DNA of 64,000 nucleotides, from positions 1,178,001 to 1,242,000 of the forward strand of contig NZ_OY761440.1 of the NCBI RefSeq assembly GCF_963664415.1, written 5' to 3'. Both the position numbers and the translations under genes were made by a program. The notes under the pieces are model-generated. The model worked only from the letters and a program-made list of their open reading frames with translations. It was not told the origin of the DNA and made no database searches. Source of the stretch: an uncultured Desulfobacter sp. (lineage in GTDB: Bacteria; Desulfobacterota; Desulfobacteria; Desulfobacterales; Desulfobacteraceae). Positions 1-7,413 of this stretch are shown one piece after another; the stretch's first letter is position 1; the number at the start of each line of letters is the position of its first letter.

Positions 1-417
1 GATGCAAAAATTTACATCTATTATATTGATCTGCGGACCCCGGGCAGAAAATATGAAAACTTCTATGCCAAACTTAAAGAAGATGAAAATGTTTTCTTTG
101 TAAAAGGCAAAGTTGCTGAAGTCAGTGAAGAAAGCGGCACCGGCAACATCAATCTTGTGGCCGAAGATACCATCTCCGGAGAAAAAATCAGGCAGACCGT
201 TGACATGCTGGTGCTTGCCACCGGAATGCAGCCCTCCTGCGCCATTGATAAGCCTGCAGCGGATCTGACCTTTGATGACGAAGGCTTTATTATCAATGAC
301 TTTTCCAAAGGCGGCCTGTTTGCAGCAGGGTGTGCCAATAAACCGGCCGATGTTGTGACATCCAACCAGAATGCAACCGGCATGGCCCTTAAAGCCATTC
401 AGACTCTGAGGAGGTAA
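1..417 (+). CDS. qmoA: QmoA C-terminus (partial)
   Basis: The gene enters from the left edge in frame 1; the last 138 residues and the stop are present. QmoA is a HdrA-like flavoprotein of the quinone-interacting membrane-bound oxidoreductase, which passes electrons between menaquinone and APS reductase in sulfate reducers. The visible part has the end of a pyridine nucleotide-disulfide-type fold, including LVLATGMQPS and the FAD-contacting GLFAAGCANKP near the C-terminus. qmoB follows after 6 bp with an overlapping ribosome-binding region (GAGGTAACGAACC), so the genes are cotranscribed. The identification rests mainly on the neighbouring qmoB and qmoC. Confidence 0.9.
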   Translation, partial: DAKIYIYYIDLRTPGRKYENFYAKLKEDENVFFVKGKVAEVSEESGTGNINLVAEDTISGEKIRQTVDMLVLATGMQPSCAIDKPAADLTFDDEGFIINDFSKGGLFAAGCANKPADVVTSNQNATGMALKAIQTLRR

Positions 418-423
418 CGAACC

Positions 424-2760
424 ATGGATAAAAAATACGGCGTATATATCTGCACAGGCTGTGGTATCGGTGACACACTTGACATTGAATCGCTGAAAAG
501 TATCCCCGATGACGAGGGTGTCAATTGCACTACCCACCCGTTCCTGTGCTCTAAGGCAGGTGTTGAACTCATCCAAAAGGACATTGACGAGGGCAAAGTA
601 AACGCCATGGTGATTGGCGCTTGCTCCCGCCGGGTGAATTTTGATGTATTTAACTTTCCCGGATGCATCATTGAACGGTCCAATTTAAGAGAAGGCGTGG
701 CATGGCCCCATTCACGGGAAACCTACCCTGCCCTGACAGAAGAACAAAAGGATGACGGAGAAAGCTTTGACCAGGTCCAGATGAAGGCCGAAGATTATAT
801 CAAAATGGGTATGATCCGGTTGGAAAAGGTCAACCTGCCCGAACCTTACCAGACACAGTCTTTTTCCAAAAAGGTACTTGTTCTCGGTGGCGGTGTAACC
901 GGTATGTCTGCAGCCCTTGATGCTGCCAAAGCCGGTTATGAGGTTACCATCGTAGAAAAAGAGGCTGCCCTTGGCGGATATGCGGCTAAGCTGCGCGGCC
1001 AGATGCCTGTTCAATCTCCCTTTGAAACCCTTCAGGCACCTGTGGTTGACGCACTTATCCAGGAAGTTGAAGGCAACGCCAATATAGATGTACGCACCAA
1101 CTGTATTGTGGCACGTATTGCCGGCCAGCCGGGAGAATTCACCGTAACCATGAAAAAACCCGGTGAAAAAATTCCCTTTGACGTACCCTATCCGCTGCCT
1201 CCCGAAGAGTTGGTGGATGAAAACGGCAAAGAACTGGATGCCGATGCGGCCCATGAAAAATACCTGAAATACAATGAAGGCAGAGAAGATATTCTTTCTC
1301 TTGACCCGAACGGCGAGCTTTACGGTGCTGTTGTTCTGGCAGCCGGCTGGCGCCCCGACGTCCTCGAAGGCGAAGCATACGCTCACCTTTCCATAGACAA
1401 TCCCGATGTGGTCACCAATGACGAATTTGAAATGATTGCAGCCAAGGGAAAAATTCTGAAACCATCCAACGGCAAGGAAGCCAAAAGCGTTGTATTTATC
1501 CAGTCTCCCGGCAAAGATGAAGACGACAGTGATTTTGAATACACCGGCTCCGTCACTTCCATGGTTGCACTGAAACAGGCCCGTTATGTTAGAGAAGACT
1601 ATGCAGACGGCAAAGCCTATGTTGTTTACCAGCACATGAGGACCCCCGGCCTGCAGGAATATTTCTACAAAGCCATGCAGCAGGATGACGGCATTTTCCT
1701 GACCAAGGGCGCTGTGACCGACGTTACTGCGACAAGTAGTGAACTGATGGTGACTGCCCAAAACACACTGCTGGGTGAAAACCTGGTACTCAAAGCCGAC
1801 ATGGTTGTTGTGGCAAGCGGCATGGTTCCGGCCACCAAGGACAACCCGATCATCAACCTGGCCTACCGCCAGGGTCCCGGCTTCAGGGATAATGATATTT
1901 TTGGCCAGTATGCGGATTCCAACTATATCTGCTTCCCCTATGAAACCCAGAGAACTGGTGTTTATGCGGCCGGTACCATCCGTCGGGCTATGACCATTGA
2001 AGAGTCCATGGAAGACGCCGCCGGTGCTGCACTCAAAGCAATTCAGTGTATTGAAAGTGCCAACCGCGGCATGGCCGTACATCCGCGTTCCGGTGATATG
2101 ACTTACCCGGACTTCTTCTTCCAGAGATGCACCCAGTGCAAACGCTGTACGGTTGAATGCCCCTTCGGTGCCCTGGATGATGATGCCAGAGGAACCCCAA
2201 AAGCCAATCCTACCCGTTGCCGCCGCTGTGGTACCTGTATGGGTGCTTGTCCGGAACGTATTATCTCCTTTGCTGATTACACAATTGACAGTATCGGCTC
2301 CCAGGTCAAGGCCATCAGTGTTCCGTCCGAAGACGATTATGATGAACCACCCTTGCGTTTCCTGGCCCTGGTATGTGAAAACGATGCGCTGCCCGCATTG
2401 GATATGGTAGGTATGAACCGTGTGGATTACTCACCGGATGTCCGGGTAATTCCAGTTCGCTGCCTGGGTTCCGTGAATACCATCTGGATCAAGGACGCAT
2501 TGGCCCAGGGTATTGACGGTGTTATTCTCATCGGCTGCAAACATGGTGATGATTACCAGTGCCATTTTGTCAAAGGTTCCGAACTTGCTGAAATCCGCGT
2601 GAAAAAGATCGGTGATGCCCTTGCGTCACTGGCCCTTGAAAATGAGCGTGTAGCGTTTGAGGAAGTTGCCATTGATGAATATGACAAACTGCCCAAGATC
2701 ATCAACGACTTTGTTGAAGAAGTAGACGCACTTGGCCCGAACCCGTTCAAAGGATTCTAA
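424..2760 (+). CDS. qmoB: QmoB, HdrA/MvhD-like flavo-iron-sulfur subunit
   Basis: This is the 778-residue subunit of the Qmo complex that links quinone to APS reductase during sulfate respiration. The N-terminus carries a CTGC motif (residues 10-13). A Rossmann FAD-binding motif, VLVLGGGVTGM, begins near residue 149 and is followed by GGYAAKL, as in HdrA. Two 4Fe-4S clusters are seen near residues 568 (CTQCKRCTVECP) and 598 (CRRCGTCMGACP). The last 130 or so residues resemble MvhD (FLALVCEND, RCLGSVN, IGCKHGDDYQCHF), which marks QmoB rather than plain HdrA. It lies between qmoA and qmoC in one operon. The domain order and length are normal for the family. Confidence 0.95.
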   Translation: MDKKYGVYICTGCGIGDTLDIESLKSIPDDEGVNCTTHPFLCSKAGVELIQKDIDEGKVNAMVIGACSRRVNFDVFNFPGCIIERSNLREGVAWPHSRETYPALTEEQKDDGESFDQVQMKAEDYIKMGMIRLEKVNLPEPYQTQSFSKKVLVLGGGVTGMSAALDAAKAGYEVTIVEKEAALGGYAAKLRGQMPVQSPFETLQAPVVDALIQEVEGNANIDVRTNCIVARIAGQPGEFTVTMKKPGEKIPFDVPYPLPPEELVDENGKELDADAAHEKYLKYNEGREDILSLDPNGELYGAVVLAAGWRPDVLEGEAYAHLSIDNPDVVTNDEFEMIAAKGKILKPSNGKEAKSVVFIQSPGKDEDDSDFEYTGSVTSMVALKQARYVREDYADGKAYVVYQHMRTPGLQEYFYKAMQQDDGIFLTKGAVTDVTATSSELMVTAQNTLLGENLVLKADMVVVASGMVPATKDNPIINLAYRQGPGFRDNDIFGQYADSNYICFPYETQRTGVYAAGTIRRAMTIEESMEDAAGAALKAIQCIESANRGMAVHPRSGDMTYPDFFFQRCTQCKRCTVECPFGALDDDARGTPKANPTRCRRCGTCMGACPERIISFADYTIDSIGSQVKAISVPSEDDYDEPPLRFLALVCENDALPALDMVGMNRVDYSPDVRVIPVRCLGSVNTIWIKDALAQGIDGVILIGCKHGDDYQCHFVKGSELAEIRVKKIGDALASLALENERVAFEEVAIDEYDKLPKIINDFVEEVDALGPNPFKGF

Positions 2761-2796
2761 CGACGGCATACAAACTTAATGGAGGTATCTACTACT

Positions 2797-4002
2797 ATGA
2801 GTGCCAATTATATTGCCCAACCAGATCTGGGATTTATTGCCGAGATTAGAGGTCTTGGCGGAGAAACCCTGAAAAAATGTTACCAATGCGCCACATGTTC
2901 CGTGGCCTGCCCCATTGCACCGGAAGACAGCCCCTTTCCCAGAAAGGAAATGATTGCGGCTTCCTGGGGTCTTAAAGACAAACTGATCAGCAACGGCGAC
3001 ATCTGGCTGTGCCACCAGTGTGGCGACTGCACAGATATGTGTCCCCGGGGCGCGGCCCCTGGTGATGTACTGGCAGCCATCCGTTCTGCAGCCATCACCG
3101 AGTACGCAACCCCAAAACCCCTTGCCAAGGCAGTAAACGATCCGAGCAAGCTGCCGTATCTGCTTGGTATCCCGGCAGCTTGGTTCGCTCTGCTTGCCAT
3201 TATCACCATGGGTTTCGGCGGTATCATGGAAAAAATTTTTCATTTTCTGTTCGGAGATGCCCTTGGCGGACGCCTTCACTGGTCCCATGCCCACCCAGGT
3301 GCTGAGCACGTTATTGCCCACTCTAACTTTATATCCACCTGGTTTGTGGATATGACGTTTGTTCCCACGGCTATTTTTGCCACTGCCGTTTTCTTTCTTG
3401 CTCTGAAACGCTTTATTGTCGACATTCATGACAATGCGGTTCTTGAAGGGAAAACCGACAAAACCAGCCTTGATTACAAAGCTCTTTTAATGTCAATTAA
3501 AAATATCATCCCCATGGTATTGAAACATGATAAGTTCAACCAGTGCGGATCCAATAAAGATCGTGCCACCCCGCACATGATGGTGCTTTTTGCCTTTATC
3601 GGTCTTTTCATCGTTACTGCAGTATGCGGCATTATGCTTTATGTAGGCGGTTATGCAGGTCCTTATCCCCAGCTGAACCCCATTAAATGGTTGGCCAATA
3701 TCGCAGGTGTTTCCCTGGTCATCGGTTCAGGTATAATGATCAAAAATAGACTGACCAACAAAGATCAGGTTACTGCCTATAAAGACTGGTTTATTCTTGG
3801 TGTTGTATTTGCCATAGGTCTTTCCGGTATGCTCACGGAAATGGCCCGTATAGCTGAAATTGCATGGCTTGCTTACTTCTTTTACTGGATTCATCTGGTT
3901 GCTATATTCAACCTGTTTGCATTCCTGCCGTTTTCAAAAATGGCCCACATTGTCTACCGTACGGTTGCCATGGGCTATGCTGATTACGCCAACAGAAAAT
4001 AA
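2797..4002 (+). CDS. qmoC: QmoC, membrane FeS/heme b subunit
   Basis: QmoC anchors the complex in the membrane and takes electrons from menaquinol. The N-terminus has two HdrC-like 4Fe-4S motifs, CYQCATCSVACP near residue 27 and CHQCGDCTDMCPRG near residue 71. The C-terminal half has several hydrophobic segments with histidines, like the NarI/HdrE cytochrome b fold. I chose the ATG at 2797 (MSANYIAQ, 401 residues) because a GGAGG lies just upstream. An in-frame ATG at 2779 precedes that motif and has no ribosome-binding site. It is the last gene of qmoABC; a strong terminator follows 25 bp later. Confidence 0.93.
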   Translation: MSANYIAQPDLGFIAEIRGLGGETLKKCYQCATCSVACPIAPEDSPFPRKEMIAASWGLKDKLISNGDIWLCHQCGDCTDMCPRGAAPGDVLAAIRSAAITEYATPKPLAKAVNDPSKLPYLLGIPAAWFALLAIITMGFGGIMEKIFHFLFGDALGGRLHWSHAHPGAEHVIAHSNFISTWFVDMTFVPTAIFATAVFFLALKRFIVDIHDNAVLEGKTDKTSLDYKALLMSIKNIIPMVLKHDKFNQCGSNKDRATPHMMVLFAFIGLFIVTAVCGIMLYVGGYAGPYPQLNPIKWLANIAGVSLVIGSGIMIKNRLTNKDQVTAYKDWFILGVVFAIGLSGMLTEMARIAEIAWLAYFFYWIHLVAIFNLFAFLPFSKMAHIVYRTVAMGYADYANRK

Positions 4003-4027
4003 ATAGCGTTTAAGCAGTACAATATAT

Positions 4028-4064
4028 AAAAAGAGGGCCGGTTTTTACCGGCCCTCTTTTTATT
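4028..4064 (+). terminator. Rho-independent terminator of qmoABC
   Basis: A perfect 11-bp stem (AAGAGGGCCGG / CCGGCCCTCTT) with a 6-nt loop, flanked by A and T runs. It closes the qmo operon and could work in both directions. Confidence 0.93.
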
Positions 4065-4343
4065 TGCAGCCCTAAAATACCGATTTTTTAATGTACCAGA
4101 CACAAAGAAATAAAAGGCCTTCCACTTGATGAACCTGCCAAGTGTATATATATTACACTTAAATACTGCAAATGCCATTTGGATCGCAAAGTATGACTCC
4201 AGGTAAACAGCAGTCAGCCTACAGCATATCTTTGCTCATATTGAAAACCGATTTTTAATGCGTTTTTACAATTCGAGGTGTTTTGAAGCTTATGTGAAAA
4301 TTCTGATAAGCTACTTTGATATTTTATTGTAGGCTTTAGTGTT

Positions 4344-4473
4344 GATAGACCGGCCCGGCCATGGCCGTTTTATAAGAAATTCTTGGTAAGACATTCAAAT
4401 CCTACAAACTTTGTTGTGGGCCGAAGCTTGGGTGCAGATAGACCAAGGACGGCCCCTGGCCGTTATATGAAAT
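4344..4473. repeat. Pair of imperfect direct repeats upstream of ompA-like gene
   Basis: The 430-bp gap between qmoC and the OmpA-like gene holds two related units of about 37 bp, at 4344-4380 and 4437-4473 (93-bp period). Both begin GATAGACC, continue with GGCC-rich DNA and end with GGCCGTTWTATRARAAAT-like sequence. The second copy ends 25 bp before the start codon, so these may be regulator binding sites or parts of a leader. No gene is seen in 4067-4498. Confidence 0.5.
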
Positions 4474-4498
4474 TAAATTATGTGATGGAGAAAATTAA

Positions 4499-5152
4499 AT
4501 GAAAAAATTGATTATCACAGGTATTATTTTTGTTTTTTCAGCCACCCTTTTTTCATGTGCAACCATGCAGACAAATCAACAAAGGGGAACGGCTGTGGGT
4601 GCAGGTACCGGCGCAGCCGTCGGCGCCATTTTAGGTCAAGTCATCGGTAGAGACACTGAATCAACGCTGATCGGAGCCGGTATCGGGGCCGCCCTAGGTG
4701 GATTAGCAGGTAATCAGGTCGGCAAATATATGGATCTGCAGGAGCGGGAGTTACGACATGCAATAGCAGCATCCGAATCGGCAAGTATACAAAGAGAACA
4801 GGATATTCTAAGGGCAACCTTTAAATCCGAAACTTTTTTTGATTATGACTCAAGCCGTTTAAAACCAGGGGCATACCCTGAACTACGACGGGTGTCGGAC
4901 ATCTTAATCAAATATCCTCATTCCCGCATCGAGGTGGCTGGGCACACGGATACAAAAGGTTCGGTAGAATACAACCAAAAACTGTCCGAACAAAGAGCTG
5001 AAGTTGTGGCAAACCAATTAATTTACAATGGCGTTTCAGGCCAAAGAGTTACCGCTTTAGGCTATGGAGAATCCCGGCCAATATCTTCTAATGACGCAAT
5101 GAACCGTCGTGTAGAAATCGTTATTAAGCCGATAATGGAAAGCACATATTAA
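4499..5152 (+). CDS. OmpA-like peptidoglycan-binding lipoprotein with glycine zipper
   Basis: A 217-residue envelope protein. It begins with a lipoprotein signal peptide with lipobox LFSC (Cys19 region). Residues 30-80 form a glycine-zipper stretch (GAGTGAAVGAILG, GAGIGAALGGLAG), likely inserted in or lying along the outer membrane. The C-terminal 110 residues are an OmpA domain with FDYDSSRLKPGA, the peptidoglycan-binding VAGHTDTKGSVEYN motif and the closing NRRVEIVI. This is the YiaD/PAL-like architecture, so the protein probably ties the outer membrane to peptidoglycan. It appears to stand alone, with alaA 43 bp downstream. A weak GGAGA ribosome-binding site lies at 4486-4490. Confidence 0.88.
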   Translation: MKKLIITGIIFVFSATLFSCATMQTNQQRGTAVGAGTGAAVGAILGQVIGRDTESTLIGAGIGAALGGLAGNQVGKYMDLQERELRHAIAASESASIQREQDILRATFKSETFFDYDSSRLKPGAYPELRRVSDILIKYPHSRIEVAGHTDTKGSVEYNQKLSEQRAEVVANQLIYNGVSGQRVTALGYGESRPISSNDAMNRRVEIVIKPIMESTY

Positions 5153-5195
5153 TAATGCAAGACGATTATAAAAAAGTATAAAGAGGCATGCAACA

Positions 5196-6413
5196 ATGAA
5201 TTTCATACCATCTTCAGATAGAATGAAAAATGTCCATTCAGACATTCGCGGTCCTGTTTTTGAAAAAGCCATGGAAATGGTTTCTGCTGGCATTGATGTT
5301 CTAAGACTTAATACAGGAAATCCCGATACGTTTGGATTTAGCATGCCTGACAGTGTGCGCACGGCCTTAGTTAATAATGTAGATAAGGCAGTTGGATATT
5401 GTGACTTGAAAGGTATGCCCGAGGCCAGAAAAGCCATATGTGACTATCACGTTGGCAAAGGGATTTTGAACCTGACCATGGATGATATATTCATTGGCAA
5501 CGGGGTCAGTGAAGTTGTCAATATGGCCATGACCACGTTTTTAAATCCCGGTGATGAGATTCTTATTCCATCTCCAAGTTATTCCCTTTGGACGAATATG
5601 GCGCATATTGTAGGCGCGACACCCGTGCTTTACCGGTGTGATGAGGCCTCTGATTGGTATCCGGATGTGGCTGATATTCAAAAAAAAATAACACCTAAAA
5701 CGCAAGCTATCGTTGTTATCAACCCCAACAATCCGACAGGGGCACTATATTCCAAAGAGGTGCTGGAGCAGATCATTCAAATCGCAAAAGCGAACAAGTT
5801 GCTTATTTGTTCTGATGAAATTTATGACCGGCTGGTGATGGATGATTTGGAACATGTTTCCACAGCAGCACTTGCACCGGATATGCCGGTCTTCACCTTC
5901 AATGGACTATCTAAATCACACATCGTATGCGGGTTCCGTTGTGGCTGGGCAGCAATCAGCGGGCCGAGTCAGCAAAAAGGTGACTTAATCGCATCTATGA
6001 CGAAACTGGCTGCCATGCGTTTGTGCGGCAATGCTCTCACACAACTTGTGATTCCAGCAGCATTGGATGATAATGAAAGCACAAAGGCGTTGATCTCCCC
6101 CGGAGGAAGAATTTACGAACAACGAGACGCGACCCTTAAAGCTTTAGATCAAATCGAGGGAATAACATATGTTAAAAACTCGGCAGCATTCTATCTTTTC
6201 CCCAAAATTGATGCCCCCAAATTTAACATTACAAATGACAAAAAATTTGTAATGGATTTGCTGGAGAGCAAGCATATCCTGCTTGTTGCAGGAAGCGGGT
6301 TTGACTGGCCGGACCCAGACCATTTTAGAATCGTCATGTTACCGGAACCAACGGTACTGACAACCGCAATGCAGCAAATAGGTGATTTCCTCAGTACCTA
6401 CCGTCAAAAATAA
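5196..6413 (+). CDS. alaA: AlaA-like alanine aminotransferase
   Basis: A 405-residue fold-type I PLP aminotransferase, the same length as E. coli AlaA. Expected marks are present: GNGVSEVV (phosphate-binding turn), VVINPNNPTGALYS, SDEIYDRL (Asp and Tyr contacting PLP), NGLSKSHIVCGFRCGW (Schiff-base Lys) and the substrate-binding Arg in DHFRIVMLPE. It probably interconverts pyruvate and glutamate with alanine and 2-oxoglutarate. The start has GAGGCATGCAACAATG. The PHP-domain remnant begins 28 bp downstream on the same strand. The subfamily call rests on the close match of the SK-H-x(3)-GFRCGW region to AlaA; related aspartate aminotransferases cannot be fully excluded. Confidence 0.82.
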   Translation: MNFIPSSDRMKNVHSDIRGPVFEKAMEMVSAGIDVLRLNTGNPDTFGFSMPDSVRTALVNNVDKAVGYCDLKGMPEARKAICDYHVGKGILNLTMDDIFIGNGVSEVVNMAMTTFLNPGDEILIPSPSYSLWTNMAHIVGATPVLYRCDEASDWYPDVADIQKKITPKTQAIVVINPNNPTGALYSKEVLEQIIQIAKANKLLICSDEIYDRLVMDDLEHVSTAALAPDMPVFTFNGLSKSHIVCGFRCGWAAISGPSQQKGDLIASMTKLAAMRLCGNALTQLVIPAALDDNESTKALISPGGRIYEQRDATLKALDQIEGITYVKNSAAFYLFPKIDAPKFNITNDKKFVMDLLESKHILLVAGSGFDWPDPDHFRIVMLPEPTVLTTAMQQIGDFLSTYRQK

Positions 6414-6441
6414 TACTTGAAATTTTTTAAAATGGATATTT

Positions 6442-7364
6442 ATGAGCCGCACCTCCTATATTGATTTACATATCCATTCGGAATATACGCAGAATAACGG
6501 ATTGAGTACAGTCCCGGCACTTGTAGAAAGAGCCGTATCATACAATATGGATGCTCTGGCGATTACGGACAGTGGAAATGTATCCGGAGTGCCGGAGTTT
6601 TATGAGGTATGTATTCGTTCGGGTATAAAACCAATCATCGGATTGGGGTTTTACTTTGCCGATGACTCTCGTTTTGCCCAAAGCACCCAAAAATACCATC
6701 TGGTTCTTCTGGCAGAAAACAATATTGGCTTTATGCACCTGTTAGAACTGGCAGAACGGTCTTTTACACAAGGATTTTACAAGCGCCCCAGGATTGATTT
6801 TGAGCTGCTTGAGACCTATTACGACGGGCTTATCTGCCTTACAGGCGGCCTTGGGGGCGTTGTTGACAAATATTTATATGCCAACAAAAAAAATGATGCC
6901 GTCTGTTTTGTCCAAAAATGTTTATCTCTTTTTGGTGATGACCATTTTTTTCTGGAGCTACAAGATAATGGACTGAAAAAGAATCAGGAAATGATTGCTC
7001 AGCTGCTAAAACTTTCTAAGGAAACAGGCGCAAAATGTGTGGTGAGCGGCGGCAGTTTTTATGTGGATAGAAAAGATGCTTTTAAATGTAATCAACTTCG
7101 ACAGGCACATGGCAATAATCCTTTGGATGGCGATGGATACTATTTTAAATCTCCAGAAGAGATGTCCTCACTGTTTTCAATGGTCCCTCATGCGGTGCAG
7201 GCAAGCAGAGCCATTGCTGACAGGTGCGCGGTTTTGTTAAATATGGATAAATGCAGTCAAATACCGCGCAAGGATGATGACTTGTCAATTATCAGGCAGC
7301 TGCAAGGCTGTATCATGAAAGCGTGAACCGCTATAATGGCCTCCACCTGCGCACGGGTCAGTAA
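6442..7364 (+). pseudogene. Stand-alone PHP domain of DnaE type, frameshifted at its end
   Basis: The open frame 6442-7326 (294 residues) matches the N-terminal PHP domain of bacterial DNA polymerase III alpha: YIDLHIHSEYTQNNG, ALAITDSGNVSGVPEFYE, GIKPIIGLGFYF, then HLVLLAENNIGFMHLLEL. The polymerase domain is absent. At about 7290 the frame breaks: reading +1 from 7296 gives AAARLYHESVNRYNG and a stop at 7362-7364, which resembles the segment joining PHP to palm in DnaE. It therefore looks like a truncated remnant, although the 294-residue product could still be made. In DnaE-like PHP domains the metal-binding histidines may serve pyrophosphatase or proofreading roles; whether this one is active is unknown. 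Confidence 0.7.
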
Positions 7365-7394
7365 AATCCTGGCCCCGCCAAAGGCCAGGATTTG
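7363..7394. terminator. Bidirectional terminator between PHP remnant and chemoreceptor
   Basis: Inverted repeat AAATCCTGGCC / GGCCAGGATTT with an 8-nt loop, between two convergent genes. The short A/T flanks make it a modest terminator for either strand. Confidence 0.7.
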
Positions 7395-7413
7395 CTGAGA
7401 CAGACTAAAAATC

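Noticed and set aside
712..2082. Long open frame (456 codons) on the minus strand opposite qmoB
   Set aside because: It lies entirely within the clear qmoB coding region, and its translation has no recognisable domain; codon pattern explains it as a shadow frame.
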